Assembly: GCA_036490335.1 (NCBI GenBank)
Contig: DASXEB010000019.1
Span: 62,001-126,000, forward strand
Direction: 5' to 3'
Source of the DNA: Palsa-1392 sp036490335
Lineage (GTDB): Bacteria; Verrucomicrobiota; Verrucomicrobiia; Chthoniobacterales; UBA10450
Length of the DNA: 64,000 bases
Notes under the pieces: model-generated
Told to the model about the DNA's origin: nothing
The model's database searches: none
Seen by the model: the letters and a program-made list of their open reading frames with translations, nothing else
Program-made: the position numbers and the translations under genes
Shown: positions 8,320 to 15,685 of the stretch, one piece after another
Numbering within the stretch: position 1 is the first letter of the stretch
Layout: every line of letters begins with the position of its first letter

Positions 8320-10158
8320 ATGGCCGACGAACGCAAAACTCTCGAAGAACGCGCCCAGATGACCGATCTGGAGCGACTCCGCCATTCCGCCGCCCATGTG
8401 CTCGCGACCGCCATCCTGCGCATCTGGCCGGAGGCGCAGTTTGCGGCCGGGCCGCCGGTCGAGAACGGCTTCTATTACGATGTGGAATTGCCGCACCGCA
8501 TCTCGCCGGAGGATTTCGAGAAAATCGAGGCCGAGATGAAGAAGGAGATCAAGGCGAACCATCCTTTCGAGCGGGTTGAGGCCAGCCGGGCGGAGGCGCT
8601 CGCGCTCGCCGAGGCGGGCGAGCTGGGCGCGCTCGGGCCGCGGCCGGGGGCGAGCAAGTTCAAGCTCGATATCATCTCAGGCATCCCCGAGGGCGAGCGG
8701 ATTACTCTTTATCGCAACGGCGAATTCACCGATCTTTGCGCCGGGCCCCACGTCATGCGCACGGGCAACATCGGCGCCTTCCGCCTCACCCACGTGGCCA
8801 GCGCCTATTATAAAGGGGACGAAAAGAACCCGCAGCTCCAGCGCATCTACGGCACCGCCTTCAAAAACAAAACGCAGCTCGATGAGTATTTCGCCATGCT
8901 CGAGGAGGCGAAGAAGCGCGATCATCGCAAGCTCGGGAAGGAATTGCAGCTTTTTGCCTTCGATGACGATGTGGGGCCGGGTCTGCCGCTCTGGCTCCCG
9001 CGCGGCGCCGCCATCATCGAGGAGCTGGAAAAGCTGGCGAAGGAAACCGAGTTCGCCGCCGGCTACCAGCGCGTCCGCACCCCCCACATCGCGCGGGAGA
9101 GTCTCTACCTGACGAGCGGCCACCTCCCCTACTACGCCGAATCGATGTTCCCACCGATGACTTTGCGCGATCACGGCGATGAAAACGGGCCGGAGAACAA
9201 GTACTACCTCAAGGCGATGAACTGTCCGCACCACCACAAACTTTACGCCGCCGTCCCGCGCAGTTACCGCGACCTGCCGCTGCGGCTCGCGGAGTACGGC
9301 ACGAACTACCGCTACGAACAATCGGGCGAGCTCTTCGGACTGATGCGCGTGCGCTCGCTGCAGATGAACGACGCCCACATTTACTGCACGGAGGAGCAGT
9401 TCGAAGAGGAATTCCGCGCGGTGAACGCGATGTATCTGAAGTATTTCAAGCTTTTCGGCATCGACCGCTACGTCATGCGCTTCTCGACGCACGACCCGGC
9501 CAAGCTCGGCCAGAAGTTCGTCGACAACTCGCCGCTCTGGCTCAAGACCGAGGCGATGGTGCGCGGCGTCCTCCAGCGCAGCGGAATCAACTACATCGAA
9601 GTGCCTAACGAGGCCGCGTTCTACGGACCGAAGATCGACGTGCAGGTCTGGAGCGCGATCGGGCGCGAGTTCTCGATCGCGACGAACCAGGTCGATTTCG
9701 CGGTGCCGCCGCGCTTCGGGCTCGTTTACAAAGATCGCGACAACACCGAGAAAACGCCGCTCTGCATCCACCGCGCGCCGCTCGGCACGCACGAACGGTT
9801 CATCGGTTTTCTGATCGAACATTACGCCGGCAACTTCCCGCTCTGGCTCGCGCCGGAACAGGTGCGCGTCCTCCCGATCGGCGACGAACCGGCGCTGGTC
9901 GAGTACTCGCGCGCCATCCAAGCCGAACTCCGCGCCCACGAAGTCCGGGCCGAGCTCGACGCTTCGACCGATCACATCAAGGCGAAAATCTCCGCCGCCG
10001 AGCAGATGAAAGTCCACACCATGCTCGTGATCGGCAATCGCGACATGGAAGCCAGCGCCGTCAGCGTGCGCGTCCATGGCCAGGGCAACCTCGGCGCCAA
10101 ACCGCGCTCCGAAGTCATCGCCGAACTCCTCGCCGCGATCAAAGAACGCCGCGCCTGA
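8320..10158 (+). CDS. thrS: Threonyl-tRNA synthetase lacking the TGS domain
   Basis: A 612-residue class II synthetase that charges tRNA-Thr. The N-terminal TGS domain (about 60 residues in E. coli) is absent: the editing domain begins at residue 17. Its zinc/editing motifs are intact, 'HSAAH' (HxxxH) and 'CAGPH' (CxxxH). The catalytic core carries the zinc ligands Cys in 'MNCPHHH' (about 302), His in 'DAHIYC' (about 351) and His in 'CIHRAPLG' (about 483); most homologues have MNCPGH, so the His after Pro is unusual. The anticodon-binding domain covers the last 100 residues. The ATG at 8320 is chosen over a TTG at 8308. It lies just after the 21-bp array. Confidence 0.96.
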   Translation: MADERKTLEERAQMTDLERLRHSAAHVLATAILRIWPEAQFAAGPPVENGFYYDVELPHRISPEDFEKIEAEMKKEIKANHPFERVEASRAEALALAEAGELGALGPRPGASKFKLDIISGIPEGERITLYRNGEFTDLCAGPHVMRTGNIGAFRLTHVASAYYKGDEKNPQLQRIYGTAFKNKTQLDEYFAMLEEAKKRDHRKLGKELQLFAFDDDVGPGLPLWLPRGAAIIEELEKLAKETEFAAGYQRVRTPHIARESLYLTSGHLPYYAESMFPPMTLRDHGDENGPENKYYLKAMNCPHHHKLYAAVPRSYRDLPLRLAEYGTNYRYEQSGELFGLMRVRSLQMNDAHIYCTEEQFEEEFRAVNAMYLKYFKLFGIDRYVMRFSTHDPAKLGQKFVDNSPLWLKTEAMVRGVLQRSGINYIEVPNEAAFYGPKIDVQVWSAIGREFSIATNQVDFAVPPRFGLVYKDRDNTEKTPLCIHRAPLGTHERFIGFLIEHYAGNFPLWLAPEQVRVLPIGDEPALVEYSRAIQAELRAHEVRAELDASTDHIKAKISAAEQMKVHTMLVIGNRDMEASAVSVRVHGQGNLGAKPRSEVIAELLAAIKERRA

Positions 10159-10167
10159 TTGCTCGCG

Positions 10168-10770
10168 ATGGAACTCGATCTCGAAGGCGAGCACGCCGAC
10201 CGCGCTTACGCGATGCTCGTTTCGCTCGTCACGCCGCGGCCAATCGCGTGGGTGACTTCGCTCAGCCGCGATGGGAAGTTGAACGCGGCGCCGTTCAGCT
10301 TTTTCAACGCGCTCGGGGCGAATCCGCCAATCGTCGGATTTTGCCCGGGCGATCGCGACGATGGCGAGCCGAAGGATACCGCGCGCAACATCCGCGCGAC
10401 GCATGAGTTTGTCGTCAACCTCGTCGACGAAGGGGTCGCGGAAGCGATGAACCAGACTTCCGCCTCGCTCCCTTACGGCGAGAACGAATTGGCCGCCGCT
10501 GGCCTAACGACCGCACCTTCCGCGGCTGTGCAGCCGCCGCGGATTGCCGAGGCCCCGGCCAGCCTGGAATGCGCCGAATGGGGAACGCTGCAGATCGGCG
10601 GCAATCGTCTCATCATCGGCCTGGTCAAGCGCGTCCATGTGCGCGACGAATTGATCGATTCGCAGACGCTACGCATTCGGAGCGAGCGATTCCATGTCAT
10701 CGGGCGCATGGCGAGCCCGCATTGGTATTGCCGCACGCGCGATCGCTTCGAAATGATCCGCCCGAAATAG
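10168..10770 (+). CDS. Flavin reductase-like FMN-binding split-barrel protein
   Basis: A 200-residue protein of the flavin reductase-like domain family. The diagnostic start is 'VTPRPIAWVTSLSRDGKLNAAPFSFFNALGANPPIVGF', followed by 'DTARNIRATHEFVVNLVDE' and a late 'LIIGLVKRVHVRD' strand. These proteins bind FMN and act as reductases, or as oxidoreductases of unknown substrate. The ATG at 10168 lies ten bases after the thrS stop, so it is probably in the thrS operon. Specific partner enzymes are not visible nearby. Confidence 0.85.
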   Translation: MELDLEGEHADRAYAMLVSLVTPRPIAWVTSLSRDGKLNAAPFSFFNALGANPPIVGFCPGDRDDGEPKDTARNIRATHEFVVNLVDEGVAEAMNQTSASLPYGENELAAAGLTTAPSAAVQPPRIAEAPASLECAEWGTLQIGGNRLIIGLVKRVHVRDELIDSQTLRIRSERFHVIGRMASPHWYCRTRDRFEMIRPK

Positions 10771-10841
10771 CACTTCCGCATCGCGCGCCCGAAACGGTTT
10801 TGCTTCCGATTGCGCGGATCTGGAGTTAATCCTGAACGGAT

Positions 10842-11447
10842 ATGAAGCGTTCCAAATCCTGCGCCGTCGTTTTCATCTGCGCCCTCGCGTTTCTCGCTCA
10901 TCCGCTGGTCAGCCGCGCCGGCCTTTACGGCGACGAAGCGGCGAACACGAACGGCGGCGCGCTCAACGATCAGGATTATTGGTGGACGAAGTTCGACATG
11001 ATGATGCTCGACCTCGCGATCAAACAGCATCAACCCGAAGGCCGGATCGCGGCTGATCTCGCGAGCACGAGCCGGCGCCTCGACGACCTCGCGAAGAAAT
11101 ATCCAAAGCACGAGGAGATCCAGAAATGGAAGGCGCGGGTCGCCGAGGTGCAGGCGAAGATCGATCCCAATGCCGATCGCCAGAAAAGTTTCGGGCCCGA
11201 ATGCCCCTGGGATGAATCCAACTTCGCCCAGCTCTGGGTCAATCTGCATTGGGCGCACGCGGCTTTCGACGCGAAGGATTACGACACCGCGCGTTCCTGT
11301 CTGCAGAACGTGATGCAGAATTACGAAATCATGCTGCGCCCGGATCGGATGAAAAATTACCCGGACGATCTGCGCAAATGGGTGATCGATTCGAAGCCGG
11401 ACGCGGACGCGCTCGAAAAAGCGATCAAGGAAAAGACGAATCGTTAG
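10842..11447 (+). CDS. Secreted helical protein of unknown function
   Basis: A 201-residue protein with a signal peptide of about 26 residues ('VFICALAFLAHPLVSRA'). The mature part is predicted helical and polar, with 'DQDYWWTKFDMMMLDLAIKQ', 'LDDLAKKYPKHEEIQKWKARV' and 'HWAHAAFDAKDYDTARSCLQ', the last two resembling TPR half-units. Two cysteines are present (in 'ECPWDES' and 'RSCLQ'). No family was recognised with certainty. The stop codon lies in a TCGTTAGG copy. It is convergent with the following membrane protein gene. Confidence 0.65.
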   Translation: MKRSKSCAVVFICALAFLAHPLVSRAGLYGDEAANTNGGALNDQDYWWTKFDMMMLDLAIKQHQPEGRIAADLASTSRRLDDLAKKYPKHEEIQKWKARVAEVQAKIDPNADRQKSFGPECPWDESNFAQLWVNLHWAHAAFDAKDYDTARSCLQNVMQNYEIMLRPDRMKNYPDDLRKWVIDSKPDADALEKAIKEKTNR

Positions 11448-11481
11448 GCCGCGAACGACCGCGCGGTTCTTTACTCGTTAG

Positions 11482-12027
11482 TCACGAAGCGGTCTGGAGC
11501 GGGAAAAGCTGCCATGCCGCGAGCAGCAGAGAGAGCAGCATCCCGACCGCGCAAAGAACGATGCCGATGATCTGCAGCGCCATCCGCCCGAGATATGGCC
11601 GCGAAAAGAGCATCCGCGAACGCGTGTAATCCCGGCCCGGCTCCAAACCCGTCACCCGCACAACGAACGCGCCGGGCGATTGTGCGATCACGTTTCCGAT
11701 CGGCACCCGCATGGTCGTGACGCCATGGACCGCGCCCTGACCGCGCATGTAGCCGTATTTGAGTTTCGTCGATCGGCCCGTTGTTTTTTCCAGCACCTCG
11801 AATTCCAGATTCCGATAATCGGTATCGAAGCGCGAGGTCTCGATCAGCAAAATCATTTCGCCCGGCGCGCGAATCGTCACTTCCTGTTCGGGTAGCAACG
11901 GCGCAGTCGCGAGGATTTGCTCGCGATTGCTTCGCAACAAACGCATCACGACCCAGATCAGCGCGACGGCAAACGCGACAAACAGAATGCTCGCGCCGAG
12001 AAGCAGGCTCCACGATTTGACATTCAT
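11482..12027 (-). CDS. Membrane protein with two transmembrane helices, unknown
   Basis: A 181-residue protein with one N-terminal helix (residues 5-30, 'LLLGASILFVAFAVALIWVVM') and one C-terminal helix (about 150-173, 'ALQIIGIVLCAVGMLLSLLLAA'). The region between is a beta-rich soluble domain ('EVTIRAPGEMILLIETSRF', 'GAFVVRVTGLEPG'). This arrangement suggests an envelope-facing domain held at both ends. No family was recognised. It is transcribed divergently from recQ, about 96 bp away from the recQ start, so the two share a promoter region. Confidence 0.6.
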   Translation of the reverse strand: MNVKSWSLLLGASILFVAFAVALIWVVMRLLRSNREQILATAPLLPEQEVTIRAPGEMILLIETSRFDTDYRNLEFEVLEKTTGRSTKLKYGYMRGQGAVHGVTTMRVPIGNVIAQSPGAFVVRVTGLEPGRDYTRSRMLFSRPYLGRMALQIIGIVLCAVGMLLSLLLAAWQLFPLQTAS

Positions 12028-12123
12028 GCCGTCGCGATTTTGGCGAAAGTCGAGACACCCGGCGAGTACGAAAGCGACGGCTTTCCGCTGTGCTCCGGCG
12101 TTGTCCGAGTGTTAAGGTGCGAC

Positions 12124-13977
12124 GTGCAGTTGCTCCCGACCCTCAAAAAACAATTCGGCTACGACACGTTTCGTCCGTTGCAAGAGGAGATCGTGCGCGA
12201 CGCGCTCGCGGGGCACGATGTTTTCGCGCTCATGCCGACGGGCGGCGGGAAGTCGCTTTGTTTTCAATTGCCGGCGCTGCTGCGCGACGGCCTAACGATC
12301 GTGGTTTCGCCGCTCATCTCGCTTATGAAAGACCAAGTCGATGCGCTGCAGGCGAGCGGGATTGCGGCGACGTTTTTGAATTCGACGCTGGAAGGCGACG
12401 AAGCGCGGGCGCGTCTGCGCGGCTTGCACAACGCCGAGTTCCGGCTGCTTTACGTCGCGCCGGAGCGGCTCATGCTCGATTCGTTCATCGAGAAAATTCA
12501 GAGCTGGAAGATCGCGCAGATCGCGATCGACGAAGCGCATTGCATCAGCGAGTGGGGCCACGATTTTCGTCCGGAATATCGCGAGCTGGCGAAGCTGCGG
12601 AAACTTTTGCCTGACGTTCCGATCATGGCGCTGACGGCGACCGCGACGACGCGGGTGCGCGAGGACATCGTTAGGCAATTGAAGTTGCACGAGCCGCAGA
12701 TTTACGTCGCGAGTTTCGATCGGCCGAATCTCACCTATCGCGTCGTGCCGAAGTCATCGGCTTACGAACAGCTTCGCGAGTTCGTTAGGCAACGGCCTAA
12801 CGACAGCGGGATCGTTTATTGCGCGAGCCGCAAATCGGCTGACGCGATCGCGACGAAGCTGAACGCCGACCGGATTTCCGCGCGACCGTATCACGCCGGG
12901 CTCGAGCCTAACGAACGCGCCCGCCACCAGGACATGTTCCTGCGCGACGACGTGCGCGTGATCAGCGCGACGATCGCGTTCGGGATGGGGATTAACAAAC
13001 CGAACGTGCGTTTCGTCGTGCACTACGATTTGCCGAAGAACATCGAGAGCTATTATCAGGAAACCGGACGCGCCGGGCGCGATGGTTTGCCGAGCGATTG
13101 CGTTTTGCTTTTCAGCGCGGGCGACGTCGTGAAACAGACGCGATTTATCGAGGAGAAGAGCGAAAACGAAGCGCGGATCGCGCGCGAGCAATTGCGGCAG
13201 ATGGTGCATTTCGCGGAGACGCGCGAATGCCGGCGCACGACGCTGCTGCGCTACTTCGGCGAGGAGCGGCCTAACGAACCGTGCAACGGTTGCGATAATT
13301 GTCTCGAGCCGCGCGAGACCTTCGACGGCACGATCCCGGCGCAAAAATTTCTCTCCTGCGTCTGGCGCGTGCAGCAGAAAAGCGGGTTCGCCTTTGGCTT
13401 GAATCACATCGTCGAGGTGCTGACCGGCGCGGACACGGAAATGCTCCGGCAGCGCGGGCACGATCAGCTCACGACTTACGGGATCGGCCGCGAGCTCGAT
13501 CGCAATGCCTGGTGCGCGATTGGGCGCGAGCTTTTGCGGCTCGGCCTGGTCGAGATCGCGTCGGATAAATATGCGGTCCTGCAAGTCACGGCGGCTGGTC
13601 GCGAAGCATTGCGCGCGCGGACGCAGATCACCCTAACGACGCTGCCGAAAACGCGGCCGCCGCGGGCGCGAAAACGCACCGGCGAGATCGAGTGCGACGA
13701 AGCGCTCTTCGAAAAATTGCGCGCGCTTCGCCGCACGCTCGCGGACGAACGCCATGTGCCGGCTTACATTGTTTTTTCCGACGTCGCGCTGCGCGAAATG
13801 GCGCGCAGTTATCCGACCACGCTAGCCGCGTTTCGCGTCATTCCCGGGGTCGGCGAGCAGAAGCAAAAAGATTTCGCGACCCCGTTTCTCGCGGCGATCA
13901 ACGAATTCCTCGAAAACAATCCGCGGCAGGAATTCGACGACCCCGACGCATTCGTTAGGCCGGCGCGCGTTCGTTAG
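12124..13977 (+). CDS. recQ: ATP-dependent DNA helicase RecQ
   Basis: About 617 residues from a GTG start; the upstream extension to 11917 is not homologous to RecQ. Helicase motifs are complete: Walker A 'MPTGGGKS' (about 37), DEAH 'AIDEAHCISEWGHDFRPEY' (about 135), motif III 'ALTATATTRVRED', and motif VI 'QETGRAGRDG'. The RQC zinc site is seen as 'CRRTTLLRYFGE' and 'CNGCDNC'. An HRDC domain occupies about residues 525-600, ending in 'FRVIPGVGEQKQKDF'. It unwinds DNA during recombination and repair. The gene contains seven CCTAACGA/TCGTTAGG copies, including a perfect inverted pair at 12781-12803. Its end overlaps the stop of the DUF748 gene. Confidence 0.95.
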   Translation: MQLLPTLKKQFGYDTFRPLQEEIVRDALAGHDVFALMPTGGGKSLCFQLPALLRDGLTIVVSPLISLMKDQVDALQASGIAATFLNSTLEGDEARARLRGLHNAEFRLLYVAPERLMLDSFIEKIQSWKIAQIAIDEAHCISEWGHDFRPEYRELAKLRKLLPDVPIMALTATATTRVREDIVRQLKLHEPQIYVASFDRPNLTYRVVPKSSAYEQLREFVRQRPNDSGIVYCASRKSADAIATKLNADRISARPYHAGLEPNERARHQDMFLRDDVRVISATIAFGMGINKPNVRFVVHYDLPKNIESYYQETGRAGRDGLPSDCVLLFSAGDVVKQTRFIEEKSENEARIAREQLRQMVHFAETRECRRTTLLRYFGEERPNEPCNGCDNCLEPRETFDGTIPAQKFLSCVWRVQQKSGFAFGLNHIVEVLTGADTEMLRQRGHDQLTTYGIGRELDRNAWCAIGRELLRLGLVEIASDKYAVLQVTAAGREALRARTQITLTTLPKTRPPRARKRTGEIECDEALFEKLRALRRTLADERHVPAYIVFSDVALREMARSYPTTLAAFRVIPGVGEQKQKDFATPFLAAINEFLENNPRQEFDDPDAFVRPARVR

Positions 13978-15050
13978 CCGGGATTTTTTTCCACCTTGGG
14001 CAGCTCCTTGTGCGGGAGCGTGCCTTCGAAAACCTGGATGATGGCGTTGCGGAAAACATTCAGCACCGTCGCGATGATGGCCGGTTTGGGATTGTCGAAA
14101 GTGCCGTGGATCGGGACGTGTGTGCCGAAGCGATTTTCCGAATGGCTGCGAATGAGCTGGGTCAATCCGCCGACGATCGCCTGCCAGACAAAATCGAGTG
14201 GGTTGTCGGAGTCGTGCTTGATGCTGAAGATCGACATGTTGTCGAAAACCGGTTCGACGTAGCCGTCGAAGTGGCCGTTTTTGGAGTTCAATTCTGTCGC
14301 CATGCGTAGCGTGCCTTTCTCAAACGTGATCGAGGCGTAGGCCTTCGCGAAATCGTTCAGCTTCACCAGCGGCAAATCCTTCAGCTCGGTCTCGAGATTG
14401 AAAGTCGGCTTCGCGGCGTACGGATCGAGATCGATTTTGACGCGCAGATCGCCCGCGCGCAGCGGTCGCGCTTCCATCTCGACGTGCGCGTTCAAAGTCT
14501 TGGAAAGTTTCTCGCTGTTCGTCAGGTTTGTCGCAACGATCCGCACCCGATCGAAGACGACGTCGACCTTCGGCGTGCGATGATAATCCCGATAATGCAC
14601 TTCGCCGTCCGCAACGCTGAAGCGATTGATTTTTAGCGGAAAGAGCTGCTTCACTTTGGTGGTCCACGGCTCTTTCAAACCGGCCTGCGCTTGAGCTTCG
14701 TCGGGCGCGTTGACGAAGTTGAGCTGCGGCCTGACGACATTGATTTCGCCGACGAAGGAGCCGTGGAAAAGCGCCATCCATTGCACGGAAAGATCCATCA
14801 GCGGCGCGGAGAAAAACGGCACCGGGACTTGGCCGGTCGTCTTCTCGATTTTGATCCCGTAAATTTTGTAGGCGCCGCGCCAGAGCGCGATGCCGATGCT
14901 GTCGACGTGCCCGTGATATTCACCGACGTGGTCGAGCGTTTTGTTGACGTAATTGCGCACCCAGATCGGCAGCATCACGTGCACGACGATGACGGCGACC
15001 GCGAGGACGACGAGGAACCAGAAAAGTTTCGAGCGATGGAGCGCTTTCAT
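13974..15050 (-). CDS. DUF748/AsmA-like envelope protein
   Basis: A 358-residue protein anchored by one N-terminal membrane helix (residues 8-30, 'LFWFLVVLAVAVIVVHVMLPIWV') with a large periplasmic domain. Features such as 'VDSIGIALWRGAYKIYGIKIEKTTG', 'PLMDLSVQWMALFHGSFVGEINVVRP' and 'GDLRVKIDLDP' are typical of DUF748, a relative of AsmA proteins implicated in outer-membrane lipid homeostasis. It is shorter than many DUF748 proteins, holding one repeat. The stop overlaps the recQ stop tail-to-tail. Confidence 0.75.
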   Translation of the reverse strand: MKALHRSKLFWFLVVLAVAVIVVHVMLPIWVRNYVNKTLDHVGEYHGHVDSIGIALWRGAYKIYGIKIEKTTGQVPVPFFSAPLMDLSVQWMALFHGSFVGEINVVRPQLNFVNAPDEAQAQAGLKEPWTTKVKQLFPLKINRFSVADGEVHYRDYHRTPKVDVVFDRVRIVATNLTNSEKLSKTLNAHVEMEARPLRAGDLRVKIDLDPYAAKPTFNLETELKDLPLVKLNDFAKAYASITFEKGTLRMATELNSKNGHFDGYVEPVFDNMSIFSIKHDSDNPLDFVWQAIVGGLTQLIRSHSENRFGTHVPIHGTFDNPKPAIIATVLNVFRNAIIQVFEGTLPHKELPKVEKNPG

Positions 15051-15087
15051 TCAAAAGGGAAGAACGAAGCGCGATGCTAAATCGGTC

Positions 15088-15140
15088 GTCATTCCGAGTG
15101 CGGCGCAGTCGAGCCGCAACCGGGACAACGCGCCCCGGCA
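15088..15140. repeat. Possible remnant of the GTCATyCCGAG-type short repeat element
   Basis: The stretch beginning gtcattccgagtgcggcgca resembles one arm of the short inverted-repeat element seen intact at 43607-43713 (tgtcatcccgagcg...). Only one arm is visible, so this would be a decayed or half copy. It lies just upstream of the DUF748 gene start. The similarity is short and could be fortuitous. Confidence 0.35.
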
Positions 15141-15167
15141 TTTGAAAATCGCGGTGAACATCTCCGC

Positions 15168-15398
15168 GAGACCGGTTGAGATTCGGGGAAGACGAACTGC
15201 TCTCGGCGCGAGTTTAACTGGTATCGCGAAGAGTTTAACCAATATCTGGACGAACTTCGCTCACCTCGTCGGAATAGTAATCGCGCCAGCCGCGAGTTTA
15301 ACCAGGATTCGGGCGATACGATTCAATATCGCGCCAAGACGAAGTCATATCGTGGCGATATGAGTTGATATCGCGACGATATTAAGAGGGGTTGCTCC
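15168..15398. repeat. Degenerate 21-bp tandem array upstream of the OPT genes
   Basis: In the 631 bases between 15051 and 15681 there is a strongly diverged 21-bp periodic array. GAGTTTAAC starts at 15210, 15231 and 15294 (spacing 21 and 63). ATATCG cores start at 15326, 15347 and 15368 (spacing 21), in the same phase as the GTATCG at 15221. Units at 15189 and 15336 (aagacgaa...) and at 15168 and 15294 (gag...gattcggg) also pair up at multiples of 21. At the peptide level the plus strand would read heptads such as SLTGIAK and SLTNIWT, but no start signal supports translation. Confidence 0.75.
15346..15382. promoter_or_regulatory. Two phased palindromes ATATCG-N3-CGATAT
   Basis: CATATCG-TGG-CGATATG spans 15346-15362 and ATATCG-CGA-CGATAT spans 15368-15382; both are perfect inverted repeats with a three-base spacer. 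Their centres (15354 and 15375) are 21 bp apart, two helical turns, so bound dimers would lie on one face. A third half-site starts at 15326, again 21 bp further. They resemble paired operators, perhaps for the OPT genes beginning 300 bp downstream, but they also sit inside the 21-bp array and may simply reflect it. Confidence 0.5.
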
Positions 15399-15417
15399 GG
15401 GTCTAATTCAATATCCC

Positions 15418-15446
15418 GTAGATGTTTACCAAGCATCTACTCTTTT
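15418..15446 (+). terminator. Hairpin with T-run (terminator or attenuator)
   Basis: A perfect 7-bp stem, gtagatg/catctac, with a nine-base loop (15418-15440) is followed by tcttttt. It has the shape of a weak intrinsic terminator on the plus strand, located between the 21-bp array and the OPT leader ORF. It might end a transcript crossing the array or attenuate OPT expression. Confidence 0.5.
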
Positions 15447-15589
15447 TGCGGCTCTGATTCCAGGGCAGAAACTGGGCAGGCGAAGCGTTCCGCCCCCTTA
15501 TTCGCGGCGTCCGCTCCGCTAGATTCCTGTTTACTTGCGCGGCCTTTCCCGCTCTGCTATCCGAACTTTTCACCGGAAGGCACACCGCT

Positions 15590-15685
15590 ATGTCGCAACT
15601 CGAGCTCAGAAATTCGCCTAACGAAAAGCCGGGCGTCGTTACGCGGCCAGTTTTTTTCGCCCAATCCAGGCTGGCCCAGCGATGA
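15590..15685 (+). CDS. 31-residue leader ORF overlapping the OPT start
   Basis: An ATG preceded by a good Shine-Dalgarno (ggaagg, nine bases upstream) opens a 31-codon frame whose TGA overlaps the ATG of the OPT transporter in an ATGA arrangement (15682-15685). The peptide is polar ('MSQLELRNSPNEKPGVV...') and not similar to anything I know. The strong ribosome site and exact overlap suggest a translated leader that couples ribosomes to the transporter start; the OPT ATG itself lacks an obvious ribosome site. A regulatory role is inference. Confidence 0.45.
   Translation: MSQLELRNSPNEKPGVVTRPVFFAQSRLAQR

Noticed and set aside
8677..10404. 575-codon open frame antisense to thrS
   Set aside because: It mirrors an unmistakable thrS; long antisense frames are common in GC-rich genes, and its translation is rich in Arg, Asp, Glu and Val with no recognisable domain.
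14953..15363. Plus-strand frame with SLTxIxx heptads over the degenerate array
   Set aside because: It begins inside the antisense of the DUF748 gene and lacks a start signal; the heptads follow from the 21-bp DNA periodicity.
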